A DNA stretch of 54,159 nucleotides from the IMG/VR virus record IMGVR_UViG_3300037541_000705, positions 1-54,159 of that record; one strand, given 5' to 3'. The stretch comes from a virus. Made by a program: the position numbers and the translations under genes. Shown here in pieces: positions 1 through 7,193 of this stretch; within the stretch, counting starts at the first letter, position 1; each line of letters starts with the position of its first letter. The notes under the pieces were generated by a model. That model was not told the origin of the DNA. It saw nothing but the letters and a program-made list of their open reading frames with translations, and searched no databases.

Positions 1-71
1 TGGTTTCAGGCGTTGCGATTTTTGTTTTTATGCGTGGCGCGATGCGAGTTGTTAGATGAGCAAAACTATTT

Positions 72-112
72 TAATTAAATGCTTGACAAAATAATTAAAT
101 GCTTGATATAGT
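72..112 (+). promoter_or_regulatory. Sigma70-like promoter embedded in a 15-bp direct repeat
   Basis: TTGACA (83-88) and TATAGT (107-112) are separated by 18 bp. The 15-mer TAATTAAATGCTTGA occurs at 72-86 and 92-106 with a 20-bp period, so one copy overlaps the -35 box and the other abuts the -10 box. This looks like a repressible promoter for the genes starting at 157. The first 70 bases of the window contain no start codon with an obvious gene and may be the tail of something to the left. Confidence 0.6.
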
Positions 113-156
113 GATTTACATAAGGAAGTTAACAAGCGCTTGGAGGCGTAAAGACA

Positions 157-516
157 ATGACTACAGTATTTGCATCTTTTGAGACGTTGGAAGATTTGTT
201 GGACTTTAATTTCGTCGATCCTACTCCAGAGGCGATCGCCGAAGGGTTGCCAAAGATGGCAACCTTTGTAGGGGAAGCCCGTTTCTTGAAAGAGGAAGAA
301 AGCCACTCTGTGGCAGTCACCCTACCCGAAGGGGCGATAGAAAACCCTTTACCCTCATGGAGTCGATACAGGGTATTTTCACTACCCTTCGTAGAAGTGG
401 TTTCATCCTACACCTTCGAGTATGAAGGTGAGGAGAAATTCCTCTGGGATCAAGAGGCAACCATCTCGACTTATCAAAAGTCGATTCAAAGTGTTTCTAT
501 CACGATCGCTAAGTAA
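157..516 (+). CDS. Hypothetical early protein, 119 aa
   Basis: I do not recognise this protein. It is acidic and soluble, with no signal peptide or membrane segment. It is the first gene after the repeat-containing promoter at 72-112 and starts with ATG about 8 bases after a TTGGAGGC stretch that serves as ribosome binding site. It lies directly upstream of an AcrIII-1-type gene and a 2H phosphoesterase, so an anti-defence or early regulatory role is possible, but that rests on position only. Confidence 0.6.
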   Translation: MTTVFASFETLEDLLDFNFVDPTPEAIAEGLPKMATFVGEARFLKEEESHSVAVTLPEGAIENPLPSWSRYRVFSLPFVEVVSSYTFEYEGEEKFLWDQEATISTYQKSIQSVSITIAK

Positions 517-599
517 GCCCTGTGGCAACGCTTACGCCCATGTGCAAGTCTGGGCGATCGCATTGAGAGGATATGTTTTCACCTCTCCAAACTAAGACC

Positions 600-932
600 A
601 TGCTATTTCTTTTGAATTCCCTCCCCAACGCGATCTTAATCCCTGAAGCAGGGGAGGTTCGCGAGATCAAAGGGATCTCTGAATCTGAAGCGATCGCGCT
701 TTGGGACTCTACCGATGACCGCACTAGCGCGATCGGTCATGCCAGCACCGCCGATGTGCTAGTGCGGCGTGGTCTTGAGTGCGAACTCAATCGCGTTCAA
801 GTCGCTCCTTCCGTAGGGGACACGCTGCTAGTGGCGGCATTCACCCCTAACCGCCGATTGGCAGAGGGTGAGTTCTTTACCGAGGCTGAGATCCTTGGGT
901 TCCCGATCAAATTCTGCACTGTGCAGTTTTGA
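600..932 (+). CDS. AcrIII-1 / DUF1874 (STIV B116-like) ring nuclease
   Basis: This 110-residue protein matches the DUF1874 family (SIRV1 gp29, STIV B116, YddF). Members are dimeric phosphodiesterases that cleave cyclic tetra-adenylate and so switch off type III CRISPR signalling; the family is used as a viral anti-CRISPR (AcrIII-1) and as a host ring nuclease (Crn2). Visible family features are the N-terminal strand MLFLLNS, the block SAIGHASTA with its histidine at residue 47 (the position of the catalytic histidine described for AcrIII-1), LNRV near 63-66, GDTLLV near 73-78 and NRRLAEGE at 84-91. The start at 600 is chosen by homology; an in-frame ATG at 573 lies only 2 bases after GAGAGG and would add nine residues. 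Family assignment is confident; whether it acts as phage anti-CRISPR is inferred from context. Confidence 0.8.
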   Translation: MLFLLNSLPNAILIPEAGEVREIKGISESEAIALWDSTDDRTSAIGHASTADVLVRRGLECELNRVQVAPSVGDTLLVAAFTPNRRLAEGEFFTEAEILGFPIKFCTVQF

Positions 933-1027
933 TTGAACCTCTTGACTCCACAGAGGTAAAAGAAAAGGAGTCGTCTCTACATCCGTAGAGCGTTCAGGTA
1001 AGCAATCATAGGAGGTAAAGGTATATT

Positions 1028-1240
1028 ATGGCTGACGTATCACTCGCGATCGCGCGACCCGCTAAATCACAAAAGGTCTTCCGCAAGGCTTTTGGCTTTT
1101 GGGCTTACAACATCAGCGATCCAGAAGATCGAGATGATGTCTATTATTCTTACCCTACACGGGAAGACGCTGAAATCGCGCAGCGTGAAATTGGTGACGG
1201 GACTCCTATTAAAGAGTCATGGGAATGGGAATATGTCTAA
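1028..1240 (+). CDS. Hypothetical protein, 70 aa
   Basis: Small soluble protein with no recognised domain, rich in aromatic residues and ending EWEYV. A strong ribosome binding site (AGGAGG at 1011-1016) precedes the ATG by about 11 bases. Its last codons overlap the ATG of the 2H phosphoesterase gene at 1233, so the two are probably translationally coupled and may work together. Confidence 0.65.
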   Translation: MADVSLAIARPAKSQKVFRKAFGFWAYNISDPEDRDDVYYSYPTREDAEIAQREIGDGTPIKESWEWEYV

Positions 1241-1724
1241 GGGCATTCTCTGGGCAGTACTCCGATCGCCCCTAGAAGTCCTGCCTATTTTTGAGAAGGG
1301 GCAACCACACCATATAACCCTGTTTTATGATGTGGACAAAACTCAGTATCAGCACCTGATCAATACTGAGTTTGAAGCAACAGCGATCGCAAATCTCTGG
1401 AACAAAGATATTCAAGCGATCGCTATGCTAATGCCTGACAACATCCCCCACAAATCTAACCCGCATATAACGGTTAGTTACCGCGATGGGATAGCGCCAT
1501 CGGCAAGTAACGATCTATTTAAGTGTGATGATGATCGTGTAATCGCGCCTTACAGTCAAAAGCTTAATTTTAAGATTGAGTTCTTTGAGTTTACTGAGTG
1601 CGATCATCAATGGCTACGCAACGGCAAACGCAAAGGCATCCAGCAATGGATTTGCAAGCATTGTAAGAAAAGCCGAAGCGGTGACGGCACGGTAAAACGT
1701 GGTAGACCGTTTAAGCAGAAATAA
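1233..1724 (+). CDS. 2H phosphoesterase domain fused to a C-terminal zinc ribbon
   Basis: The 163-residue protein has two H-x-T motifs in matching strand contexts, PHHITLFY (H27, T29) and NPHITVSY (H78, T80), the signature of the 2H phosphoesterase superfamily. This superfamily includes 2'-5' RNA ligase-like and cyclic phosphodiesterases, and the phage anti-CBASS enzyme Acb1, which degrades cyclic oligonucleotides. From about residue 120 there is a zinc-ribbon-like tail: a C-D-H cluster, an NGKRKG turn, then CKHC and a basic GRP end. The same kind of ribbon is found in the small proteins at 14016 and 29322. The start at 1233 overlaps the previous stop; longer frames starting at 1092 would run inside the previous gene. 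The substrate is unknown; proximity to the AcrIII-1 gene suggests cyclic oligonucleotides. Confidence 0.65.
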   Translation: MSKGILWAVLRSPLEVLPIFEKGQPHHITLFYDVDKTQYQHLINTEFEATAIANLWNKDIQAIAMLMPDNIPHKSNPHITVSYRDGIAPSASNDLFKCDDDRVIAPYSQKLNFKIEFFEFTECDHQWLRNGKRKGIQQWICKHCKKSRSGDGTVKRGRPFKQK

Positions 1725-1759
1725 AAAAAGCTGGTAGAGAATATCTACTAGCTTTTTTT
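1723..1759. terminator. Bidirectional intrinsic terminator
   Basis: A ten-pair stem (AGCTGGTAGA with TCTACTAGCT, one G-T pair) is flanked by an A-run on the left and a T-run on the right, so it can end transcription from both the plus-strand gene ending at 1724 and the minus-strand gene ending at 1763. Confidence 0.85.
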
Positions 1760-1762
1760 ATT

Positions 1763-1963
1763 TTAAGCACTTTTGTTTTGCCAATCGTGGCAATCATTAG
1801 CAGTGTAGAAACTAGCGCTATCCCGTGGCGGTACTTTGGTGCATAACCGCCAATTATTAAATCTGCAATTGTGGCAACCTTTCAGCGATCGCACATCTTG
1901 GGTATTTGCTAGCAGGACGGGATAGGATTCTTGTACTTGATATTCGGTAAGTTGTGGCGACAT
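1763..1963 (-). CDS. Small cysteine-rich protein, 66 aa
   Basis: Unknown protein with a CHNC motif near residues 30-33, a third cysteine in RLCTKVPP and a C-terminal NDCHDW. The C-x2-C...C...C-H arrangement suggests a bound metal or a disulfide-stabilised fold. It is a single gene between two terminators, transcribed to the left. Confidence 0.55.
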   Translation of the reverse strand: MSPQLTEYQVQESYPVLLANTQDVRSLKGCHNCRFNNWRLCTKVPPRDSASFYTANDCHDWQNKSA

Positions 1964-2001
1964 GTTTTATTTTTGATATTAAAAGCTATACTAAAAGAGC
2001 C

Positions 2002-2029
2002 TTGTTACCTTTGTTACTTTACTTGTTAC
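2002..2029. repeat. Three TTGTTAC direct repeats
   Basis: TTGTTAC occurs at 2002-2008, 2011-2017 and 2023-2029, upstream of the cysteine-rich gene that starts at 1963. Short direct repeats with 9- and 12-bp spacing are compatible with binding sites for a small repressor such as the RHH protein encoded next door. Confidence 0.45.
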
Positions 2030-2039
2030 TTTCTTGATC

Positions 2040-2078
2040 AAAGGCGGATCGCACTCCCTACAGCGATCCGCCTTTTTT
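2040..2078. terminator. Intrinsic terminator, perfect 13-bp stem
   Basis: AAAGGCGGATCGC at 2040-2052 pairs perfectly with GCGATCCGCCTTT at 2063-2075, with T-rich sequence on the right and A-rich on the left. It sits immediately after the stop of the minus-strand RHH gene. Confidence 0.85.
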
Positions 2079-2316
2079 ATTGCTTATATTTTTGCTCTAT
2101 ATCGTAATCGCGATCCGAATCTAATCGCGCCTCGATGCCGCTTACTTTCTGCTCTAAGGTTGAGACGCGGCTGGCTAACGAATGGCTGCTGTATTTTGTT
2201 TCACAAGTTTCTACTACTACCTCGCTAAAGCTTATTTCTCTAGCGTCTGCACATCGCTGAATTGCATTTAGCAAATCCCTAGGGAATCGGATTGTTTTGC
2301 CTAAACTCTCTGCCAT
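2077..2316 (-). CDS. Ribbon-helix-helix regulator with C-terminal coiled coil
   Basis: Residues 7-40 (TIRFPRDLLNAIQRCADA onward to VVVETCE) have the strand-helix-helix pattern of Arc/CopG/MetJ DNA-binding proteins. Residues 48-75 are a short heptad-like coiled coil that could mediate oligomerisation. It is transcribed divergently from the gene at 2425. The 108-bp region between them contains tandem 11-bp repeats (2399-2420), the sort of repeated site RHH repressors often use, so autoregulation and control of the 2425-7.9 kb operon are likely (inference). Confidence 0.6.
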   Translation of the reverse strand: MAESLGKTIRFPRDLLNAIQRCADAREISFSEVVVETCETKYSSHSLASRVSTLEQKVSGIEARLDSDRDYDIEQKYKQ

Positions 2317-2398
2317 ATACCTGTAATTAAAAATAATTACGATTGTAGCTTGACTTTGTTGATTACTTACTGTAATTTAATTGTAACTTGTCTGATGA

Positions 2399-2420
2399 GA
2401 CATCCAATGGACATCCAATG
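2399..2420. repeat. Tandem 11-bp repeat (operator candidate)
   Basis: GACATCCAATG is repeated exactly at 2399-2409 and 2410-2420, followed by a partial third copy. The unit equals about one helical turn. It lies just upstream of the start codon at 2425 in the divergent region shared with the RHH gene. Confidence 0.6.
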
Positions 2421-2424
2421 AGAC

Positions 2425-2655
2425 ATGGGAGATATACAAAGATCACTTAAAGAATGGTCTGATTTCTTTGGTATCCCGTTTGGGACTTACAGGAATTGGG
2501 CATACAAGATGAAAAAGAGATCGCCCTTCTATGAAACAGATGCAAGAATCATTGCCGCCTTCGGTGCTGGTAAAGCATTAAGAGCTAGAGGGAATACAGC
2601 GATCGCAGGAAAACGAAACTATTCAAATATTATGGAGAAATTATCTAATGACTGA
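2425..2655 (+). CDS. Hypothetical protein, 76 aa, possible DNA-binding
   Basis: Small basic protein whose N-terminal part (SLKEWSDFFGIPFGTYRNW) resembles a helix-turn-helix in which a recognition helix follows the GIPFGT turn, with a basic patch after it. No family is recognised with confidence. It is the first gene of the plus-strand membrane/ATPase operon, follows the tandem repeats and overlaps the next gene by 8 bp. Confidence 0.55.
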   Translation: MGDIQRSLKEWSDFFGIPFGTYRNWAYKMKKRSPFYETDARIIAAFGAGKALRARGNTAIAGKRNYSNIMEKLSND

Positions 2656-3004
2656 GCAAGAAAAAGAAGCGATGAAGCAAGGGCAATCAACCGAGCCTAA
2701 AAAGACTCGCAAGCCAAGCAACAAACAAAGTGTTGCTCTAACTGCTGATGAACTAAGGCAGCAAACGTCAGATCAGATCGGCGCTTTGTCTACCTCTGTT
2801 TCTAACCCGATGATGGCAGCAATCAAAAAGACCGCATCACAAAAAATCATGCTGGAAACAGTGCAATCAATGCCCGATATTTTGGCAGATGCTAACGCAG
2901 GGTTGGAAGATTTTTTCGGTTCCTTCGAGCCAGAAACGCTGGCTTTCGATTTGACGATGAACCAATTACCCCAATCAGCACAGCTAGCACTCAAGGCGGC
3001 ATAA
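2648..3004 (+). CDS. Hypothetical protein, 118 aa
   Basis: No recognised domain. The first 30 residues are charged and disordered-looking (lysine, glutamate and glutamine rich); the remainder is helical and amphipathic. There is no membrane segment. Its position between a putative DNA-binding protein and a single-pass membrane protein suggests a soluble partner of the membrane complex below. Confidence 0.6.
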   Translation: MTEQEKEAMKQGQSTEPKKTRKPSNKQSVALTADELRQQTSDQIGALSTSVSNPMMAAIKKTASQKIMLETVQSMPDILADANAGLEDFFGSFEPETLAFDLTMNQLPQSAQLALKAA

Positions 3005-3009
3005 ACGAA

Positions 3010-3723
3010 ATGGACTACTACCCTGATACGATTCAACAGCAACAATTCACAGCACAATCAAATACTGAGGCTCCTCTTGTTGCTGTCAATCCTTACCAAT
3101 ACCAAGGGCAAGGGCAAGGTAATCAGTATCAGTTGGTAAATCCTCGCGTTATTTTTGGTGGATTGGGCGCGATCACTCTTTTGGTAATTGGTGCGCTGGC
3201 TATGCGTAGCACTGCTATTAATACCGATGCACCGATCAAAATCGCGCCATTGCAAAACGTAGCGCCAAGCTCACAGCAAGTTAATCAGGTGATTCTCGAA
3301 AATAGCAAAGCCAGCCTTTCTGATATCAAAATCGCAACCGATTTAAAGATAGAAGAAGTAAGCCTTGCAATGCTTAATGAGAGGGCTAATGAGATTCTGA
3401 CTGAAGCAAAGCGCCATGTGAGCAATCCTAAAAGCCCCTGCTACCGCTCTCCATATCAGCAAGCTTGCTATATTTCTACCTTTATTCCAGAGATGCAGAA
3501 GCGATATGAAGATGCAGTCTTGACCCGTAAATGGTCGCAAGCTAACCAAGCCTTGTTTGATATTAAGGCGGCTCGTATTGCCTTAGATGGCTCTCAACCA
3601 GTGCCATTTACTCCAAATGTTACGAGCGCCGCGATCATCAAAGAGATGGAATTGCGAGTGAGTATTTTACAGCAAAGCGACAATGCGATCGCCTCTGAAA
3701 TGTACGGAGGTAAAGCCAAATGA
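3010..3723 (+). CDS. Single-pass membrane protein, 237 aa
   Basis: An N-terminal tail rich in Gln and Tyr (YQYQGQGQGNQYQ near 29-41) is followed by one transmembrane helix at about residues 47-66 (VIFGGLGAITLLVIGALAM) and a long, mostly helical C-terminal domain with two cysteines near residues 139 and 148. The topology is probably N-in with the C-terminal domain outside the membrane. The stop overlaps the ATPase start by 4 bp (ATGA). It is likely a structural partner of that ATPase; no family is recognised. Confidence 0.65.
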   Translation: MDYYPDTIQQQQFTAQSNTEAPLVAVNPYQYQGQGQGNQYQLVNPRVIFGGLGAITLLVIGALAMRSTAINTDAPIKIAPLQNVAPSSQQVNQVILENSKASLSDIKIATDLKIEEVSLAMLNERANEILTEAKRHVSNPKSPCYRSPYQQACYISTFIPEMQKRYEDAVLTRKWSQANQALFDIKAARIALDGSQPVPFTPNVTSAAIIKEMELRVSILQQSDNAIASEMYGGKAK

Positions 3724-4814
3724 AAGCCCTAGCTTATGGTCTGAGCTTCTTTTCTAGCTGCATTGCTACTGCGATTCTGGCTACTCCCATGCCTTATGTA
3801 ATCCAAAATAAAGCCGAATTAGGTCAAGCTTTGGAGCAGTACGCAATCAACAAACAGAGCTTAGAGCTTAATTCGCGCAGTTATAACAATCCTGCTTTGA
3901 TGGGATTGACAGGGCTAGCAGCGCTTGTGTCGTTTGGATTCATGATCAAGGAACTTAGCGATAAGCCTTTGATTGAGATGCCTATACAGCAATCACAAGC
4001 TCAAACCGTAATCCCTCCAATTGTGAACAATATCAATGTTCGCAATACCGCTGTTAATCATGGCGATCGCACTCAAACAAAACGGGAATACACGCCTGAT
4101 TTAGTTGATAACAGCAACAAAGATCCCTATGCATGGATGGACTTATTGCATGAAGTAAATTGCTTGCTAATCTATGGTCAGCAAGGCGCGGGTAAAACTA
4201 CGTTTATCGAAAATGAGATAAACGCTAGAAAAGCATTAGGGCATGAAATCCTAGTGTTCGATACTCATCGCGAATATGGAGCATGGGAAGGGTTGGAAGT
4301 CGTTGGCGATGGCATGGATTACGATGCCATCGATGCTGAATTGGCTAATGTCAATTCGCTGATTAAAGCAAGATATCAGCAAAGGGCAACAGTCAAAGGC
4401 TTTAATCCTCAACCCATGACGATCGTTTGTGAAGAGTTTACGGATTGGGCTATTAAATGCCAATCGTCTGATGAGTTCTTCCTTTCAGCACTTAAGGATT
4501 GTCGCAAAGTTCGCATTCATGTAATCTTTGTAGCTCATGCTCGGACTATGGGAGTGCTAACTAAAAAAGCTGGTATGTCCGTAATGTTTGAGAATGGCTC
4601 TACTAAGCTCGAAATACTTGGCAAGCCTAACGCATTAGGTAAGACGATCCCTAGTGGATTCGCAGACCTATACAACGACCCTAACGACACCAAAAAAGCT
4701 GTACGGGTTGCAATTCCTGATCTATCAAATAGAATTTCAGATCCAATTGACGATTTATTTGTAGATGAAAATCCTGTAGACAACGTTATCCCATTAAGGA
4801 GACAAGCATCATGA
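3720..4814 (+). CDS. Membrane-anchored P-loop ATPase (FtsK/HerA-like)
   Basis: This 364-residue protein has two N-terminal membrane helices (about 6-26 and 59-76), a linker, and a RecA-fold NTPase domain from about residue 130. Walker A is GQQGAGKTT at 153-161, Walker B is MTIVCEEF at 233-240, and VAHAR at 271-275 fits a sensor position. The pattern of a membrane anchor followed by a pump-type ATPase is seen in FtsK/HerA, TraB/VirD4-like DNA translocases and Zot-like phage assembly ATPases. Neighbours are small membrane proteins and a cell-wall hydrolase, which together resemble a minimal envelope-spanning machine. Export of DNA or protein versus a DNA-entry role cannot be decided from sequence. 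Confidence 0.65.
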   Translation: MKALAYGLSFFSSCIATAILATPMPYVIQNKAELGQALEQYAINKQSLELNSRSYNNPALMGLTGLAALVSFGFMIKELSDKPLIEMPIQQSQAQTVIPPIVNNINVRNTAVNHGDRTQTKREYTPDLVDNSNKDPYAWMDLLHEVNCLLIYGQQGAGKTTFIENEINARKALGHEILVFDTHREYGAWEGLEVVGDGMDYDAIDAELANVNSLIKARYQQRATVKGFNPQPMTIVCEEFTDWAIKCQSSDEFFLSALKDCRKVRIHVIFVAHARTMGVLTKKAGMSVMFENGSTKLEILGKPNALGKTIPSGFADLYNDPNDTKKAVRVAIPDLSNRISDPIDDLFVDENPVDNVIPLRRQAS

Positions 4815-5275
4815 GCAACCTCACACGCTACGAAAATCGCGCCCGAAATACCCATGATATCGATCCCGATCACGATGGCAAGATCGATGGATTTAATACA
4901 GGCGATCGCCCTGTGTATGCAGTCAATTGCAATACTCGATCTGGTATTTGGGTTTGGTTTAAATCTGGCTTTAAGCTGCTATGGTTTTATCCTTTCAGCT
5001 TCTCTCTTTTTTGTATTGTGGTTTGGTTTATATTCCGTCCATTGGTGTTTGTGACACCTGTTGCAGCGTTTAGAAATAACCCTAAAATCTTGACAGAAAA
5101 AGAAGCTGGCGGAGAGTTTAACGCTCTAATCAACAATACCGTCGTAGGAGTTCGCGGCTTTGCTGGAACTTCCTTAGAAGCGGTTCAAGAGCGCCAAATC
5201 AAAGCGAATACTGAGAATGCCGAGCGCCGCCCCGATCTAGTTCCCAAGGCTAAAGTCGTATTTGTGGATAACTAA
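4811..5275 (+). CDS. Single-pass membrane protein, 154 aa
   Basis: A polar N-terminus (about 40 residues, including the Asp-rich DPDHDGKIDGF that resembles an EF-hand-like calcium loop) is followed by a hydrophobic stretch at about residues 57-85 (LLWFYPFSFSLFCIVVWFIF...) and a charged C-terminal domain. The gene overlaps the ATPase gene by 4 bp. It is probably a subunit of the same membrane assembly; no family is recognised. Confidence 0.6.
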   Translation: MSNLTRYENRARNTHDIDPDHDGKIDGFNTGDRPVYAVNCNTRSGIWVWFKSGFKLLWFYPFSFSLFCIVVWFIFRPLVFVTPVAAFRNNPKILTEKEAGGEFNALINNTVVGVRGFAGTSLEAVQERQIKANTENAERRPDLVPKAKVVFVDN

Positions 5276-5280
5276 ACCTC

Positions 5281-5793
5281 ATGCGTAAATCAGCGATCGC
5301 CACAACATTAATATTATCCCTATCCGTTGTGGCGATCATTGCTGACTTATCGAAGCAAGGCTACATGACGTTAGCCGATACCAGCGACATTAGAAACGCA
5401 CTCCCAAATATCACGCCGCCACAATTTGCAGAGATATTAAAAGGTAACGACAAAGGCTGTCTCACAAAACCCTCGCAGACAAAGCCAGTTACCCTTAATC
5501 AGATTAGAACTTTAAGACAACTAACCGATCCTGATGCGATCGCCGCATTGCTAGGTAACTCTTACTGTCAAACCGCCACAGGCTTTAAATGGGTTACTGA
5601 ATCAGGAAAAGAATTAAACCTTAAATTTAATAAGACTTTAGATTATGACTTTAGCCAATCAGCACCACAATCGCTCACCAACACTAAAAAGCGCACATCC
5701 AAAGAAACAGATGGAATCGCTGATCGAGATATGCCTACCAGAGTATCAGCACCAAGTCTTATCACAGGCGGAAAGACAACTACAAATAAATAA
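5281..5793 (+). CDS. Exported or membrane-anchored protein, 170 aa
   Basis: The N-terminus has a short basic start followed by a hydrophobic stretch (about residues 5-23, ATTLILSLSVVAIIADL), a signal peptide or signal anchor. The mature part has two cysteines (GCLTK and SYCQT) that could form a disulfide outside the membrane, and a disordered, Ser/Thr/Lys-rich tail. The tail overlaps the 5' end of the hydrolase gene by about 80 bp. Confidence 0.6.
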   Translation: MRKSAIATTLILSLSVVAIIADLSKQGYMTLADTSDIRNALPNITPPQFAEILKGNDKGCLTKPSQTKPVTLNQIRTLRQLTDPDAIAALLGNSYCQTATGFKWVTESGKELNLKFNKTLDYDFSQSAPQSLTNTKKRTSKETDGIADRDMPTRVSAPSLITGGKTTTNK

Positions 5794-6832
5794 CGCTGCA
5801 AGGCTTATAGTTTCAGGTGTTTTACTTTCTTTTGTTGCCATTCAGCCATTAAACAGCTTTGCAGAATGGGGATGGAGAGCTTTAAATTTACCAGTATTTG
5901 ATAAGTCATCGCTCGAAACCAATCTCAAAATCGATGCAACTGATAAAGACTTTAATGCCCCTTTAAAAGTTGGTGAAAAGGTATTGCAATGGGAAGTTAC
6001 ATCTGCTTTCGGATTACGTGATAAGCCATGCGCCGAATGTTCTACCGATCATAAAGGCGTGGACTTAAATACACCTGTAGGAACGCCCCTATATGCAATC
6101 GGTAAGCCTAGTCCTAATCTTGCCTTTAGCGAAGGATACGTCGATGTAGCTTGCCCCTTAAATATCGGCAATCCACCCGAAGGGATTGCAGCTTGGGTAA
6201 CTTCGCCATTATTGCCAGAATACGAAATAGCCCTATTCCACTTGGAGGCTTGCTATTCAGGTCGCCATCCTATCGGTGCAATGATCGCAAAAACTGGTAA
6301 TACGGGCGCTAGTACTGCCCCTCATTTACATTTTGGTATAAAGCAAAATGGTCAATGGATAGATCCTCCTAGAGGCTTTGTAATTAGCACTCTACAGGGT
6401 AAATGGTATGAAACTAGCACTAATAATAAACCAATCGTAGAGCGCTTACGCAACGCGATCGCAGGGCAAGAATCAAACCACAATCCAAGCGCTATTAATC
6501 CGCACAGTAATGCCCTTGGATATGGTCAAGTGATGCCTGAAAATATAAAAGAGTGGTCTACTCAGTGTTTAGGCAAGCCGATTACTGAAGATGAGTTTAT
6601 CAAGTCTAAGGATAAGCAAGTCCAGATCATTGATTGCAAGCTTACAGAGTATTTAGAGGCAACTAAAAACGCTCCCGATCCTGATACTCAGATCCGCAAA
6701 GTTGCCTCTATGTGGTATTCGGGCGATCCTATTTTGTACGATAATCCTACTCCTCAAAAGTATGGGGCGGGTGACTATCCTTCGATCAGAGAATATACAC
6801 AAACAGTACTAGGGAGATTTAAAAAGCAGTGA
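5711..6832 (+). CDS. Peptidoglycan hydrolase: M23 endopeptidase plus lytic transglycosylase
   Basis: This 373-residue, two-domain cell-wall enzyme has a membrane anchor at about residues 29-50. An M23 (LytM) domain spans about 98-222 with zinc-site motifs H114-x3-D118 (HKGVD) and HLHF at 205-208. A goose-lysozyme/SLT-type transglycosylase domain begins near 245 with AGQESNHNPSAINP, whose glutamate (E254) is the expected catalytic residue, followed by GYGQVMP. Both domains cut peptidoglycan, so the protein can open the wall for a trans-envelope complex, act as a phage entry enzyme, or contribute to lysis. ATG 5711 is preferred; an upstream in-frame start at 5645 lies deeper inside the previous gene. 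Confidence 0.8.
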   Translation: MESLIEICLPEYQHQVLSQAERQLQINNAARLIVSGVLLSFVAIQPLNSFAEWGWRALNLPVFDKSSLETNLKIDATDKDFNAPLKVGEKVLQWEVTSAFGLRDKPCAECSTDHKGVDLNTPVGTPLYAIGKPSPNLAFSEGYVDVACPLNIGNPPEGIAAWVTSPLLPEYEIALFHLEACYSGRHPIGAMIAKTGNTGASTAPHLHFGIKQNGQWIDPPRGFVISTLQGKWYETSTNNKPIVERLRNAIAGQESNHNPSAINPHSNALGYGQVMPENIKEWSTQCLGKPITEDEFIKSKDKQVQIIDCKLTEYLEATKNAPDPDTQIRKVASMWYSGDPILYDNPTPQKYGAGDYPSIREYTQTVLGRFKKQ

Positions 6833-6984
6833 TGACAGAAACCCCAATAACACCCGCACTAGCATTAAAGCTTTATCTCCGCTTACAGGAAATACCAAAC
6901 CCGCAAAACATAGTAATAACGCCAAAAACTAGCCATTATTACTACGACAAAAAGACTGACCGATACTATTTGGAGCTGCTATGA
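6832..6984 (+). CDS. Small coupled protein, 50 aa
   Basis: The ATG at 6832 overlaps the stop of the hydrolase gene (ATGA-type), and its TGA at 6982-6984 overlaps the ATG of the next gene at 6981, so it is translationally coupled on both sides. The product is soluble with a C-terminal Tyr-rich segment (HYYYDKKTDRYYLELL). Function is unknown. The double overlap is the main evidence that it is real. Confidence 0.6.
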   Translation: MTETPITPALALKLYLRLQEIPNPQNIVITPKTSHYYYDKKTDRYYLELL

Positions 6985-7193
6985 CAGATTTAATCCTAAT
7001 CTCGATCGCCCTAATCGTCTTTGCATTCTTATTCCGCTGGTATGCGAGATTTGTGGACTCGCAGATCGAATACCGCGATCGCAGATTGAGAGAGGTTAAG
7101 ATCGCGTGGCTAGATCGATGCTATGCGGTGGACAAGGAAGATCTAGACCGAATCAGATACAAACAGATTATGGATGATAAATATAGTGGATAA
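6981..7193 (+). CDS. Small membrane protein, 70 aa
   Basis: One N-terminal transmembrane helix (about residues 4-22, LILISIALIVFAFLFRWYA) followed by a charged helical tail with many Arg and Asp residues. The size and topology fit a phage accessory membrane protein or Rz-like spanin subunit, but no spanin signature is visible. It overlaps both neighbours. Confidence 0.6.
   Translation: MTDLILISIALIVFAFLFRWYARFVDSQIEYRDRRLREVKIAWLDRCYAVDKEDLDRIRYKQIMDDKYSG

Noticed and set aside
52-320. Minus-strand ORFs opposite the gene at 157
   Set aside because: They lack ribosome binding sites and plausible composition; the plus-strand gene with its own promoter explains the region.
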